A stretch of DNA of 64,000 nt from Gordonia sediminis (lineage in GTDB: Bacteria > Actinomycetota > Actinomycetes > Mycobacteriales > Mycobacteriaceae): positions 62,001-126,000 of the forward strand of contig RZUM01000002.1 in assembly GCA_004193205.1 (NCBI GenBank), read 5' to 3'. The notes below the pieces were generated by a model. It was not told the DNA's origin. It saw only the letters and a program-made list of their open reading frames with translations, and made no database searches. The translations under genes and the position numbers were made by a program. Every line of letters begins with the position of its first letter. The stretch's first letter is position 1. This document shows positions 37,202-45,964 of this stretch, in pieces.

Positions 37202-38443
37202 TTATTCCGACAGGTCGGCCCGGCTCTGCCGTTTCGGAGGCTCCTCGGCACCGGTTCCCACGAACCGCGCCACCATCGGGAACACCAACACCGTCGTCGC
37301 GCCGGCGGCCACCAGGATCGACGCGAGTTCGTTCGACATCAGCTCAGCACTGGTGGCGAACTGCGTGACCGCGACGATGATGGGCAGCCCGGTCGCCGCG
37401 TAGAGGGCCAGTTGGGCCCGCTCGCGTGGCGAGGGCAGATTGGCCCCGTGCGGCACGTACCGCTCGCTGAGCCACACCGGCAGTCCGCGGGCGATGGCGA
37501 TCGAGGCGACGAACAACAGCCAGACCCAGGGTTCACCTATCACTGCTTCGACGTCGATCCCCATTCCCGACGTGACGAAGAAGATGGGGATGAACACGCC
37601 GTAGCCGAGGACCTCGAGGGAGTGGCCCATCGTCGGATGATCGGGGCCGATCAGCCTGCGCAGGATCGCGCCGGCGGCGAACGCGCCCAACACGACGTCG
37701 AGCCCGAACACCTCCGCGACCGTCATCAGCGTCAGCAGCAGTACCATGACCACACGCACCGGCAGCTGTGTGGTGCCGCCGGACATGTCGGCGAGCGCCC
37801 GGCTCACCCCGGGTATCCCGGTCAGCATCCGCTGAGGGACGATCCAGACGATCACCGCGGCCACGCCGAACAGCGCCACCACGACCGCAGCGGCACCGAC
37901 GCTTCGGCTGGTGAGCAGCAGTGACATGGCCAGTACCGGGCCGAGCTCGCCGACCGCCCCGTGTGCCATCACCGCCCGGCCGAGCGGTCTGTCGAGCAAC
38001 CCGAGTTGTTTGATGATCGGCAGGAGTGTGCCCAATGCCGTGGAGGTCAGCGCGATCGCCACGGCGATCCGCGCGGTGAAGTCGGCGGACGAGCGGGCCA
38101 AACTGATGGTCGCCAACGCCAGCCCCAGACTGGCCAGCCAGGTCAGACGCGCCACCCGGCCGGGGCGCCCGCCCAGCAGCTGCGGGTCCAGCTCGTAGCC
38201 GGCCAGGAGGAACAGCATGCCCAGCCCGAGCTGACTGATCGTCTGCAGATCTGCGGTGTCGGCCCAGTCCAGGGCGAACGGCCCGAGAACCATGCCGAGG
38301 ACCAGGAGCACGACGACATCGGGGACGAAGCCGCGGAATGCGCGGGCGACGATCGGCGCCACCGCGACCGCGAGTACCGCCCAGAACAACGACAGGATCG
38401 CCGAGGTTTCCGAGCCCGAGGACGCCTCGGCCAGCAACATCAT
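37202..38443 (-). CDS. CPA2-type cation/proton antiporter
   Basis: A 413-residue membrane protein with about twelve transmembrane segments. Family marks are VPDVVVLLVLGMVLGP, LGLGMLFLLAGYELDP, IALTSTALGTLLPII, AHGAVGELGPVLAMSLLL and GAFAAGAILRRL. These exchange Na+ or K+ for protons. No C-terminal TrkA-N domain is present, so it is the short form. The start is the ATG at 38443 (an adjacent ATG at 38440 is equally possible); a longer reading gives non-membrane, Cys/Arg-rich sequence. It converges on rpf with a 40-base gap. Confidence 0.9.
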   Translation of the reverse strand: MMLLAEASSGSETSAILSLFWAVLAVAVAPIVARAFRGFVPDVVVLLVLGMVLGPFALDWADTADLQTISQLGLGMLFLLAGYELDPQLLGGRPGRVARLTWLASLGLALATISLARSSADFTARIAVAIALTSTALGTLLPIIKQLGLLDRPLGRAVMAHGAVGELGPVLAMSLLLTSRSVGAAAVVVALFGVAAVIVWIVPQRMLTGIPGVSRALADMSGGTTQLPVRVVMVLLLTLMTVAEVFGLDVVLGAFAAGAILRRLIGPDHPTMGHSLEVLGYGVFIPIFFVTSGMGIDVEAVIGEPWVWLLFVASIAIARGLPVWLSERYVPHGANLPSPRERAQLALYAATGLPIIVAVTQFATSAELMSNELASILVAAGATTVLVFPMVARFVGTGAEEPPKRQSRADLSE

Positions 38444-38604
38444 GCGGTCATCGTGGCACACGGCTCTCTGCTGGCCCGCGCTCGAGGTCTGTGCGCACCA
38501 CGATGGCGGGCCGCACGTAGGAAAAGTCACACACCCCGACCTGACCGACGGGTAGATGGGAGGCTGATCTCCACACCGCAACCGGCTCGGATTGGAGCGA
38601 CATC

Positions 38605-39120
38605 ATGGAGACCCCCGGCGACGTGACAGCCGTCGATACCACCCCCGACGGGGCCGTCACGACCGACGACCCGTCCGATCGGATCAGCCTGTCGATGTCA
38701 TTGCTGATGACCCCCGACATGGCCAACTTCGCCGGCAACGTGCACGGCGGCACGCTGTTGAAGCTGCTCGACCAGGTCGCCTACGCGTGTGCGAGCCGCT
38801 ATTCGCGCCGCTACGCGGTGACGCTCTCGGTCGACCGGGTGATCTTCCGCGAGCCCATCCGGGTGGGCGAGATCCTCACCCTGAGCGCCTCGGTCAACTA
38901 CACCGGTCGCACGTCGATGGAGGTCGGCATCCGCGTCGACACCGAGAACGTCCGCACCGGAGAGCGCCGCCACACCAACAGCTGCTACTTCACGATGGTC
39001 GCCACCGACGACAACGGCCGCCCACACCCGGTCCCCCAGCTCGTCCCGCGGACCGAGCTGCAGAAGCGGCGCCACCAGCGGGCACTGGATCGCCGGGCCG
39101 CGCTGCGGTCGGCACAGTAG
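38605..39120 (+). CDS. Acyl-CoA thioesterase, hotdog fold
   Basis: A 171-residue YciA/BFIT-like thioesterase. The motif NFAGNVHGGTLLKLLDQVAY contains the conserved HGG and the Asp of the hotdog active site; RVIFREPIRVGEIL and NYTGRTSMEVGIRVD follow. It hydrolyses acyl-CoAs, with chain preference unknown. The first 25 residues are Asp/Thr-rich and probably disordered, and the C-terminal helix (RTELQKRRHQRALDRR) is basic. It is divergent from the antiporter. Confidence 0.9.
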   Translation: METPGDVTAVDTTPDGAVTTDDPSDRISLSMSLLMTPDMANFAGNVHGGTLLKLLDQVAYACASRYSRRYAVTLSVDRVIFREPIRVGEILTLSASVNYTGRTSMEVGIRVDTENVRTGERRHTNSCYFTMVATDDNGRPHPVPQLVPRTELQKRRHQRALDRRAALRSAQ

Positions 39121-39137
39121 GTCCTACTCGTCGAGCC

Positions 39138-39521
39138 TCACTCGTCGTCGGTGCGCTCTTCCTCGTCGAGCGCGCTCACCGCGATCCCGTAGGGCAGGAA
39201 CCGCACCTTGCGCCGAGGGTCGGTATTGCGTTGGTTGGCCCGCAACGCCTCGATTTCGCCCGCGTACACCTGCTCGACGCGCGCGCCGCCGTCATCGTCG
39301 ACGACGAAGACCGCCCACACCCCGGCACCGGTTTCACCGGTTGTCTCGGGCTGCGGTCGCGAACGCGGTCCGGTCTCGGTGAACATCGACGACCAGGCGC
39401 TGCGGCCGCCGGGGCTCGCCAGGAACCGTCCGACCATGTCACGCAGTCCTTCGGTCGCCTCGCGTGCGAACCGGTCGAAGTCCTCGGGGTCCATCCCCCA
39501 CGGTCCGTTGTTGTCGGCCAT
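39138..39521 (-). CDS. Small soluble protein of unknown function
   Basis: A 127-residue protein from ATG 39521, beginning MADNNGPWGMDPEDFDRF. It has an amphipathic helix (FAREATEGLRDMVGRFLAS), a Pro/Thr linker, and a small alpha/beta domain (GVWAVFVVDDDGGARVEQVYAGEIEALRANQ, RKVRFLPYGIAVSAL) with an acidic tail. No family is recognised. A longer start would add 31 residues of unlikely composition. It converges with the thioesterase, with 17 bases between the stops. Confidence 0.65.
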   Translation of the reverse strand: MADNNGPWGMDPEDFDRFAREATEGLRDMVGRFLASPGGRSAWSSMFTETGPRSRPQPETTGETGAGVWAVFVVDDDGGARVEQVYAGEIEALRANQRNTDPRRKVRFLPYGIAVSALDEEERTDDE

Positions 39522-39638
39522 GACTCCTCCAGGTGCGTCGTGACTCCGATTACCTTGTGACGACCGTACGGCCGCGATGCATCCAGTCTCCACACGTTGG
39601 GCGCTCTGCGCCACAATCGTCGGCGACGGTGGGCGCGA

Positions 39639-40679
39639 TCAGGCCGAGGCCCACGCCAGCACGTCGTCGAGTGGCCAGGTGGTGACGATGCGATCGGCCT
39701 CGATCCCGAACTCCTCGGCCCGTCGCGCGCCGAGCCCCTTGAAGCCGAGTTGTCCGGGCGCGTGCGCATCCGAATCGATCGCGAAGAGGCAGCCGAGGTC
39801 AAGGGCGAGTTCGATCAGGTCGTCGGGTGGATCGACCCGTTCGGGACGGGAGTTGATCTCGACCGCGGTGCCGTGCGCCGCGCAGGCCGTGAACACCGCG
39901 CGGGCATCGAACTCCGACGGGGGCCGCGGGCGCCCGCCCAGCACCCGACGGCCGGTGCAGTGGCCGAGCACATTGACGCGTGGGTCGCTGACGGCGGCCA
40001 CCATGCGGCGGGTCATCGACCCCGAATCCATGCGCAGTTTCGAATGCACCGACGCCGTGACGACGTCGAGCCGATCGAGCATGGCGTCGGTCTGGTCGAG
40101 GGTGCCGTCGTCGAGGATGTCCACCTCGATCCCGGCGAGGACCCGGAACCCGTCGTCCGACCGGGCGTTGAGCGCCGCGATCTCGGTGATCTGACGGTCG
40201 AGGCGCTCGACGCTCAGTCCGTTGGCCACCGTCAACCGTGGCGAGTGGTCGGTGATCGCGAGCCATTCGTGGCCGAGCGCGGTTGCGGCGGCGGCCATCT
40301 CGTCGAGGGGAGCGCCGCCGTCGCTCCAATCGGTGTGGGCGTGCAGGTCCCCTCGCAGCGCGGCGAACAGGCTCGAGTCGTCGGCGGGGACCGACGACGA
40401 CTCCTCCTGGAGGTGGGCGAGGTAGCCGGGTAGGTCGCCAACCACCGCCTCGGCGATCACTGCGGCGGTGCTCTTGCCGATCCGGTCGATCGCCGTCAGC
40501 GTCCCCGTATCGGCGCGACGGCGCAGCTCGCCGGGATCGGTGTCGGCCACCGCCTGCGCGGCCCGCCGGAATGCCTCGACCCGATAGGTGCTCTGCCGGT
40601 CGTGTTCGAGCAGCCAGGCGATCCGGGTCAGTGCGGCAACGGGATCCACCGGCGCCACGAGCGGGACCAGCGGCCTCAT
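39639..40679 (-). CDS. PHP-domain phosphoesterase with Pol-beta-like helical N-terminus
   Basis: A 346-residue protein. Residues 10-90 form a helix-hairpin-helix region like the 8-kDa domain of DNA polymerase X (STYRVEAFRRAAQAVADTD, LTAIDRIGKSTAAVIAEA). The rest is a PHP metal-dependent phosphoesterase: DLHAHTDWSDGG, AITDHSPRL, GIEVDIL, ASVHSKL, LGHCTGR, EINSRPER and IDSDAHAP all carry the expected His/Asp ligands. The polymerase domain of PolX is absent, so a nuclease or phosphatase in DNA repair is plausible but unproven. The ATG at 40679 overlaps the stop of the upstream 61-residue gene (ATGA). Confidence 0.88.
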   Translation of the reverse strand: MRPLVPLVAPVDPVAALTRIAWLLEHDRQSTYRVEAFRRAAQAVADTDPGELRRRADTGTLTAIDRIGKSTAAVIAEAVVGDLPGYLAHLQEESSSVPADDSSLFAALRGDLHAHTDWSDGGAPLDEMAAAATALGHEWLAITDHSPRLTVANGLSVERLDRQITEIAALNARSDDGFRVLAGIEVDILDDGTLDQTDAMLDRLDVVTASVHSKLRMDSGSMTRRMVAAVSDPRVNVLGHCTGRRVLGGRPRPPSEFDARAVFTACAAHGTAVEINSRPERVDPPDDLIELALDLGCLFAIDSDAHAPGQLGFKGLGARRAEEFGIEADRIVTTWPLDDVLAWASA

Positions 40680-40861
40680 GGTTGGTCGCCGGCGTCCTCG
40701 GTCCCGCGTGCCTGCGCCTGCGCATACCGACGGTGCAGCCGTTCGCGCACGTCGTCGGCGCTGTAGGCGTTGCGCTGCCGCTGATCCCGGGCGATCAGCA
40801 CTCCACCCGCCGCCACGCCGACCACACCGGCCAGACCCACCCATTTCCATACGCTGCGCAT
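40676..40861 (-). CDS. Small single-pass membrane protein
   Basis: A 61-residue protein: MRSVWKWVGLAGVVGVAAGG then VLIARDQRQRNAYSADDV. One N-terminal membrane helix and a basic, charged cytoplasmic or external tail ending GTEDAGDQP. It is coupled to the PHP gene by an ATGA overlap. Function unknown. Coding is supported by the overlap and by a sensible membrane-anchor layout. Confidence 0.7.
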   Translation of the reverse strand: MRSVWKWVGLAGVVGVAAGGVLIARDQRQRNAYSADDVRERLHRRYAQAQARGTEDAGDQP

Positions 40862-40892
40862 CCGCCCGAGGATAGTGCCCTAGGCTGCTCTC

Positions 40893-41597
40893 GTGCGCTC
40901 AGGCAACCACACCGACGATTCCGCGGTCACCCTCGGCGCGGCCCTCGAGGCGACGCGGACCGGCGACATCTGGTTGTTCCGCGGCCGATCCGGACCGGAT
41001 CGCGCGATCCGCACCCTGACCAACGCGCCCGTCAACCACGTCGCGATGACCGTGGCGGTCGACGATCTGCCGCCGCTGTTGTGGCACGCGGAACTCGGCG
41101 ACAAACTCACCGATGTCTGGAGTGGCAGCAACCACCGTGGTGTCCAGTTGCACGACGCCCGGGAGGCGGTCGTGCAGTGGATGGACCGCTACGGGCAGGA
41201 CTGCTGGCTGCGGCAACTGGATCCCGAGGTCGGTACGGCTTCCGAGGACCGGCTGCTGCAGGTGATCGCGCGGCTCGACGGCACGCCGTTCCCGGCGACC
41301 GCCCGGCTTGCGGGGCGCTGGTTCCGCGGGCGGCTTCCCACCACCCTCGACGTCGTGCGCGGTATCCCCTACGTCGACCGGTTCGTCCGGGAACGGCGGG
41401 CGCGGCAACAGGAACAGGACGCGAGTCTTCAGGCGGCCTACTGCGCCGAGGTCGTGGCGATCACCTACACGCAGATGGGTCTGATCGACACCGGCAAGGG
41501 ATCGAACTGGTTCGATCCCGGCCGGTTCTGGAGCGGCGACGTGTTGCCGCTCGCTCCCGGGTTCTCGCTGGGTCGCGAGATCGCGGTGTACCGCTGA
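40893..41597 (+). CDS. YiiX-like permuted NlpC/P60 (papain-fold) protein
   Basis: A 234-residue protein with the circularly permuted papain fold: an early GDIWLFRG, the His motif APVNHVAMTVAV, and the Cys in the late AAYCAEVVAITYTQMGLI. Lipid-linked or amide hydrolases such as YiiX share this order. No signal peptide, so it should act in the cytoplasm or at the inner membrane. The function in actinobacteria is not known. GTG start at 40893, 31 bases from the divergent 61-residue gene. Confidence 0.78.
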   Translation: MRSGNHTDDSAVTLGAALEATRTGDIWLFRGRSGPDRAIRTLTNAPVNHVAMTVAVDDLPPLLWHAELGDKLTDVWSGSNHRGVQLHDAREAVVQWMDRYGQDCWLRQLDPEVGTASEDRLLQVIARLDGTPFPATARLAGRWFRGRLPTTLDVVRGIPYVDRFVRERRARQQEQDASLQAAYCAEVVAITYTQMGLIDTGKGSNWFDPGRFWSGDVLPLAPGFSLGREIAVYR

Positions 41598-41661
41598 AGC
41601 GGCGCTCCCCATCGAGCTGAAGCGGTGCTGCCCACCGAGCTGAAGCAGTGCTGCCCACCGA
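41593..41661. repeat. Three tandem 23-bp units
   Basis: Three copies of gctgaagcRgYgct-S-ccca-Y-cga in a row. The first begins inside the last codon of the YiiX-like gene, whose TGA stop is part of the unit. Copies two and three differ at one base. The repeat fills most of the space before the convergent gene. Confidence 0.88.
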
Positions 41662-41667
41662 CCGTGC

Positions 41668-42741
41668 TCAGCGGGCGCCGACGCTGACCGCGCCCTCCAC
41701 GCCGGCCTCCACCGCGGCCTCCACCGCGGCCTCGACCGCGGCCCGGTCGAGATCCGGGTCGGTGCCGAGGACGTAGGTGGGCTCGGTATGCGCGACGGTC
41801 GTGCCACCGGAGACGCGACGTTTCGCCGCCACCGACTCCGCCGGTTCCCCCATGGCGGCGTGCAGGCCGTTGAGCGTCGTCCACACCACGCTGCGCCGGG
41901 CACGGCGTTCTATCGGGTTCGGTGGGTGATGCATCACGAGCTGCGCCGCCCACTCCGGCATCGTGTCCCGGATCGCCCAGTCCACCGCGGCCTGGGCCGG
42001 ATGGGTGAGGTTGGCGCCGGTGGCCATCGCGTTGCCGTGGGTCAGAGCCAGTTTCGGCAGGTAGGCGGCGAGGCAGTCGAGCGTGTCCGCCTTCGTCGCG
42101 GGCAGGTCGGTGCCGCCGAGTGCATGCCCAACGCGCACGAATTCGCCGTAGTACCTGTCGAGTTCGGCTCCCCGGAGCGGACGCGGGTGATAGATCTCGT
42201 GCGCGGTGGCCAGTCCCCAGACGACGGTGGCGTAATTCCAGCGCAGCCAGTCGGGATCGTCGGCGTCGTAGGACAGGCCGTCGGGCCGCACCCCCTTGAT
42301 GGTGTGGTGCATCGCGCGCACCGTCCGGGCGAGTCGTTCGGCGGTGTCGGTGGACCCGAATGCGGTGCCGATGAAGAAGGCCACCGAATGCCCGAGCCGC
42401 ACAGAGGCCCCCGTCGGGTCGATGCGTCCGGTCGGTGTCCCGTCCGCGGACTTCTCCACCAGACGCGAATGGTGCACACCCATCCAGTAGATGGAGGGGT
42501 CCAATCGCTCCAGGTACGACGCGCACTGGAGGCCGAAGATCAGCGCAGGGGTGTGCGCGTGGACATACCAGGTGACGCTGCCGGGACCGAACCATCCCGG
42601 ATCACCGACCGGGGCGTCGAACTGCATGCCGCGGAAGTACCTGGCGCGGATGTTCTCGTCGTACTTACCGTTCAGCCACATTCCCGCCAGCTGATGCGGC
42701 AGCGGGAAGGGAAACGGGAGAGAACCCAGGGACAGCGACAT
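41668..42741 (-). CDS. DUF2236 oxygenase-like protein (MpaB/Lcp superfamily)
   Basis: A 357-residue protein of the DUF2236 family, which includes the b-type-haem latex-clearing rubber oxygenases and MpaB. Visible are FGPGSVTWYVHAHTPALIFG, SVAFFIGTAFGSTDTAERL, VRAMHHTIKG, WNYATVVWGLATAHEIYH and PNPIERRARRSVVWT. The conserved helical His/Arg pattern suggests haem binding, but the substrate is unknown. There is no secretion signal. The C-terminal tail holds a VEAA repeat encoded by four 12-bp units. It faces away from the HtrA gene. Confidence 0.83.
   Translation of the reverse strand: MSLSLGSLPFPFPLPHQLAGMWLNGKYDENIRARYFRGMQFDAPVGDPGWFGPGSVTWYVHAHTPALIFGLQCASYLERLDPSIYWMGVHHSRLVEKSADGTPTGRIDPTGASVRLGHSVAFFIGTAFGSTDTAERLARTVRAMHHTIKGVRPDGLSYDADDPDWLRWNYATVVWGLATAHEIYHPRPLRGAELDRYYGEFVRVGHALGGTDLPATKADTLDCLAAYLPKLALTHGNAMATGANLTHPAQAAVDWAIRDTMPEWAAQLVMHHPPNPIERRARRSVVWTTLNGLHAAMGEPAESVAAKRRVSGGTTVAHTEPTYVLGTDPDLDRAAVEAAVEAAVEAGVEGAVSVGAR
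41694..41741. repeat. Four 12-bp units encoding a VEAA tail
   Basis: Tandem copies of cctccaccgcgg, the two central ones exact. On the minus strand they encode AVEA steps in the C-terminal tail of the DUF2236 protein. Length is a multiple of three, so the frame survives slippage. Confidence 0.85.
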
Positions 42742-42913
42742 CGCGGCACTCCTCCATGTCCGGGTGAGACTTTTCGCCGAATTCGTCTCGACATCCTCAG
42801 GCTACGTTCTCGCGCGCGTCGTGACCACTGAACGACGCCGAACATCAGAAATCGCTGAGACACTTCAGGGCGAAATGTCAGGAAATCCCGATGTTGGTTC
42901 TTGAGTTCCTCTC

Positions 42914-44257
42914 ATGACGGCCCGGCAAGGTGGTGTCGTGAACGAACCTCAGCCGACCGACCCCAGCACCGGTCCGGTCACCCACACGGTGACCCATCAG
43001 CACCCTTATCTCCCACCGACACAACCGCAGTCGGTCTGGGAGCCCCACCCGGGTGCGGCCCCAGTGGCGCCGGAGCGACCGCGCGGGCGCGGGGTGACCA
43101 AGCCCATCGTCGTGACCGCCCTGCTCGCCGGTCTGCTCGGCGGCGCGGTCGGTATGGGCGGCAGCATGCTCCTCAACCAGGACGCGTCGTCGTCGGTGCC
43201 GGTGCTCAGCTCACAACCGGCGCCGGCCGCCACGGCCGCCGACGTGCAGCCCGGGTCGATCACCTATGCCGCCCAGGTCGCTTCGAAGTCGACCGCCGAC
43301 ATCAAGGTCTCCATGAACCAGGGCACCGCGGTGGGCAGCGGCGTCGTGCTCTCCCCCGACGGCTATGTGCTGACCAACAACCACGTGGTCGCGGGCGCGG
43401 TGAACGGCGGGGACATCCAGGTCACCATCGCCGACGGCAAGACCTACCCCGCCACCGTCACCGGGACCTCTCCGTCCTACGACCTCGCGGTCATCAAGCT
43501 CAAGGGCGCCTCGGGTCTGACGCCCGCGACGTTGGGCGACTCCTCCGCACTGCAGGTCGGCGAACAGGTGGTCGCGGTCGGCAGCCCGGAGAACCTCTCC
43601 AACACCGTCACGTCGGGGATCATCAGCGCGTTGTCGCGTACGGTGACCGCCGCCGACGAGAGCGGGTCGGGGGTCACCGTCTACAACGGCCTGCAGACCG
43701 ACACCCCGATCAATCCGGGCAACTCGGGTGGACCGCTGGTGAACCTGCAGGGGCAGGTCGTCGGGGTGAACTCGGCCGTCGACACCGGGCAGGCCTCGAG
43801 CGGAGGTGTACAGTCCTTCGGCCTCGGCTTCGCCATCCCGATCGACACCGCCAAGCGGATCGCCAACGAACTGCTCCAGGACGGCCAGGCGACGAAACCC
43901 GTTCTCGGCGTGTCCGGTTCACTGGCGTCGGCCGACCAGTCCGTCAGCGGTGCGCAGGTGTCGTCGGTGCAGCAGGGTGGTGCGGCCGCCGCGGCCGGCA
44001 TCAAGGCCGGTGACGTCATCACCAAGGTGGGCGACACCCCGGTCAGTAACTACGCCGACCTGATGGCTCAGATTCTGACCCACACACCCGGCGAGACCGT
44101 GCCCATCACCATCGGTTCCGGCGGTCAGGCCCGCACCGTGTCGGTGAAACTCGGCAGCGCGGTCGACAAGCAGCAGACGACGATTCCCGAGTCGTCCGGT
44201 GGGTCGTCGGGCGGCAACGGGTTCCCGTTTGGTGGCGGGTTCGGGTTGGTGCCCTGA
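42914..44257 (+). CDS. HtrA/PepD-type serine protease with PDZ domain
   Basis: A 447-residue membrane-anchored S1C protease. A Pro-rich cytoplasmic N-terminus (about 60 residues) is followed by one membrane helix (VVTALLAGLLGGAVGMGGSM). The protease has the full triad: His in TNNHVV, Asp in SYDLAVIKL and Ser in NPGNSGGPL. A PDZ domain (SSVQQGGAAAAAGIKAGDVITKVG) and a Gly-rich tail complete it. It degrades or chaperones misfolded envelope proteins. An in-frame GTG at 42938 is an alternative start. The leader is 170 bases long. A hairpin follows the gene. Confidence 0.93.
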   Translation: MTARQGGVVNEPQPTDPSTGPVTHTVTHQHPYLPPTQPQSVWEPHPGAAPVAPERPRGRGVTKPIVVTALLAGLLGGAVGMGGSMLLNQDASSSVPVLSSQPAPAATAADVQPGSITYAAQVASKSTADIKVSMNQGTAVGSGVVLSPDGYVLTNNHVVAGAVNGGDIQVTIADGKTYPATVTGTSPSYDLAVIKLKGASGLTPATLGDSSALQVGEQVVAVGSPENLSNTVTSGIISALSRTVTAADESGSGVTVYNGLQTDTPINPGNSGGPLVNLQGQVVGVNSAVDTGQASSGGVQSFGLGFAIPIDTAKRIANELLQDGQATKPVLGVSGSLASADQSVSGAQVSSVQQGGAAAAAGIKAGDVITKVGDTPVSNYADLMAQILTHTPGETVPITIGSGGQARTVSVKLGSAVDKQQTTIPESSGGSSGGNGFPFGGGFGLVP

Positions 44258-44280
44258 CCTTCGGGTAACCGAACACCAGA

Positions 44281-44324
44281 GAACTCCCATCGACACACGA
44301 GATCGCCTGTGTGGGTGGGAGTTC
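44281..44324. terminator. Hairpin after the HtrA gene
   Basis: Outer arms gaactccca / tgggagttc are exact complements, with inner cacac / gtgtg pairing as well. It lies 24 bases after the htrA-like stop and 31 bases before the stop of the convergent lipoprotein gene, so it may serve both. Confidence 0.72.
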
Positions 44325-44354
44325 CGTGTGTGGCCCCAAGTGGACTGCACCCGC

Positions 44355-44864
44355 TCAGCTGATGCGGACCCCGTCGAGAACGACCCAGATTCCGTCTGAG
44401 CCCTCGCGGACGGGCTGGCGCATCTGCAGGACCACGATGTTGCCGTCCACACGGTTGGTGACCTCGACGGTGTGGGAATCCGCGGCCCGCGCGTCGACGT
44501 CATTCCATCCGAATCGGCCCGCGACGAACGCTTCCGCGACCAGCGTCGGCTCCAGCCGCCAGGGCTGACTACCCGCGTCGACGGCGCGCTGGAGCGCCTC
44601 GACCTCGTCGGCGGACAGATCCTCGCCGGGGAACGACGCCTCGGTCTCGGTGGCGCCCTCCCCCGGCTCGGGGAATACCGGCACCGACGGCGGCGCGGTG
44701 GACTCGGGTGTCGTGGTCTGCTCGGGGAGGGGTGCGGTGCCCGCGACGCTCGTCGACGGCGGGTTCGTGGTCAGGCCCGGTGTCGTGTCGCCGTTGCCGC
44801 ACCCCGTCGCGAGCGACAGCGCAAGCGTTCCGGCGGCGACAACGGTGATGATCCGCGACCGCAT
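44355..44864 (-). CDS. Lipoprotein of unknown function
   Basis: A 169-residue exported lipoprotein with lipobox LATGC. After the Cys comes a Thr/Pro/Ser/Glu-rich linker of about 50 residues (TTTPESTAPPSVPVFPEPG). A compact C-terminal domain follows: ADEVEALQRAVDAGSQPWRL, VAEAFVAGRFGW, TVEVTNRVDGNIVVLQMRQP, GIWVVLDGVRI. The start at 44864 is supported by GGAGGG seven bases upstream. A start at 44930 overlapping the deaminase stop (ATGA) is also possible. Last gene of the cyanase cluster. Confidence 0.75.
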   Translation of the reverse strand: MRSRIITVVAAGTLALSLATGCGNGDTTPGLTTNPPSTSVAGTAPLPEQTTTPESTAPPSVPVFPEPGEGATETEASFPGEDLSADEVEALQRAVDAGSQPWRLEPTLVAEAFVAGRFGWNDVDARAADSHTVEVTNRVDGNIVVLQMRQPVREGSDGIWVVLDGVRIS

Positions 44865-44926
44865 GTGCTGCCCTCCGCTCCGGCCCGACGGTGCTCGTGC
44901 CCTGCACCGACCGTTCGACTCACTCA

Positions 44927-45409
44927 TCACGCATCCTCCGCGACACCGATGTCCTCGTTCCACAGCAGCGGGTTCTCGGCGATGAAATCGGCCATCATCG
45001 CCACGCAGCGGTCGTCGTCGACGACGGTGATCTCGACCCCCGCCTCGCGCAGCCAGTCCTCGCCGCCGACGAAGTTGCGGTTCTCGCCGATGACGACGGA
45101 ACCGATGCCGAACTGCCGGATCAGCCCGCTGCAGTACCAGCACGGCGACAGCGTGGTGACCATGATCGTCGACGAGTAGTCGCGCTGGCGTCCGGCCGCG
45201 CGGAACGCGTCGGTCTCGCCGTGCACCGACGGATCGTCATGCTGGACACGGCGATTGCGGCCCTCACCGAGCAGCACACCGTCGGCGGAGAACAGGGCGG
45301 CGCCGATCGGGATACCGCCCTCGTCGAGGCCGATGCGTGCCTGGCGATAGGCGGTGTCGAGAAGCACCGCGGGGTCAGGGCCGGACGCGCTGCCGATGGG
45401 CGTGGTCAT
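44927..45409 (-). CDS. Nucleoside/cytosine deaminase family protein
   Basis: A 160-residue zinc-dependent deaminase. The zinc motif is complete: VHGETDA gives His and the catalytic Glu, and SPCWYCSG gives the two Cys. LLGEGRNRRVQHDDPS and the C-terminal ENPLLWNEDIG resemble yeast-type cytosine deaminase (FCY1) and guanine deaminases. The exact base is uncertain. Position 41 bases after cyanase on the same strand hints at a nitrogen-salvage unit. The start is the ATG at 45409; a longer reading begins with an unlikely Val/Gly stretch. Confidence 0.87.
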   Translation of the reverse strand: MTTPIGSASGPDPAVLLDTAYRQARIGLDEGGIPIGAALFSADGVLLGEGRNRRVQHDDPSVHGETDAFRAAGRQRDYSSTIMVTTLSPCWYCSGLIRQFGIGSVVIGENRNFVGGEDWLREAGVEITVVDDDRCVAMMADFIAENPLLWNEDIGVAEDA

Positions 45410-45450
45410 GGTCCGAGTGTGCCGACCGGATGCACCGACGACAACCACGC

Positions 45451-45903
45451 CTACCACCGGTAATCCAGAAACTTCCCGTCGAAGGTCACCACCACCCGGT
45501 CACCCTCGGGGTCCGCGCGCCGGGAGAAATCGACCTTGAAATTGATGGCACTCATGATGCCGTCGCCGAACTCCTCGTGGATGAGTTCCTTGAGGGCGGG
45601 CCCGTAGACGGCGAGGGCCTCGTGGAATCGGTAGATGGTGGGGTCCGACGCGGCGGCCGCATCGGCGACGCGGGACGGCTGACGCACCAGACTCTCCAGA
45701 ACACCGTCACCGAGGTTGAGGAGCTCGCAGACGATCGTCGCCTTGTCGGCGGGCACCGGCTGCTGCCCCAGCAGCGCCGACACCGTCCACACAAGCGGAG
45801 CGTCGATTCGTTCGGCGATGTCTGACCACGCCAGCCCCGAACGGATACGGGCGGCGATGATCAGTTCTGCGGCGTCGGACTTCGGCATGATCGGAGCGTG
45901 CAT
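45451..45903 (-). CDS. cynS: Cyanate hydratase (cyanase)
   Basis: A 150-residue cyanase, normal length. It converts cyanate and bicarbonate to ammonia and carbon dioxide, allowing detoxification and nitrogen use. The N-terminal helical, HTH-like domain (GLAWSDIAERIDAPLVWT, LLGQQPVPADKA) is followed by the family signature TIYRFHEALAVYGPALKELIHEEFGDGIMSAINF (split here as read), which supplies Arg, Glu and Ser of the active site. It is preceded by a DUF72 gene and a SulP transporter on the same strand. No CynR regulator or carbonic anhydrase gene is beside it. Confidence 0.95.
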   Translation of the reverse strand: MHAPIMPKSDAAELIIAARIRSGLAWSDIAERIDAPLVWTVSALLGQQPVPADKATIVCELLNLGDGVLESLVRQPSRVADAAAASDPTIYRFHEALAVYGPALKELIHEEFGDGIMSAINFKVDFSRRADPEGDRVVVTFDGKFLDYRW

Positions 45904-45964
45904 CGGATCTCCTCGAGGTAGGGGTGGACTGTTGGCGGGCACGACCCCTCCACCTTGACCACAC

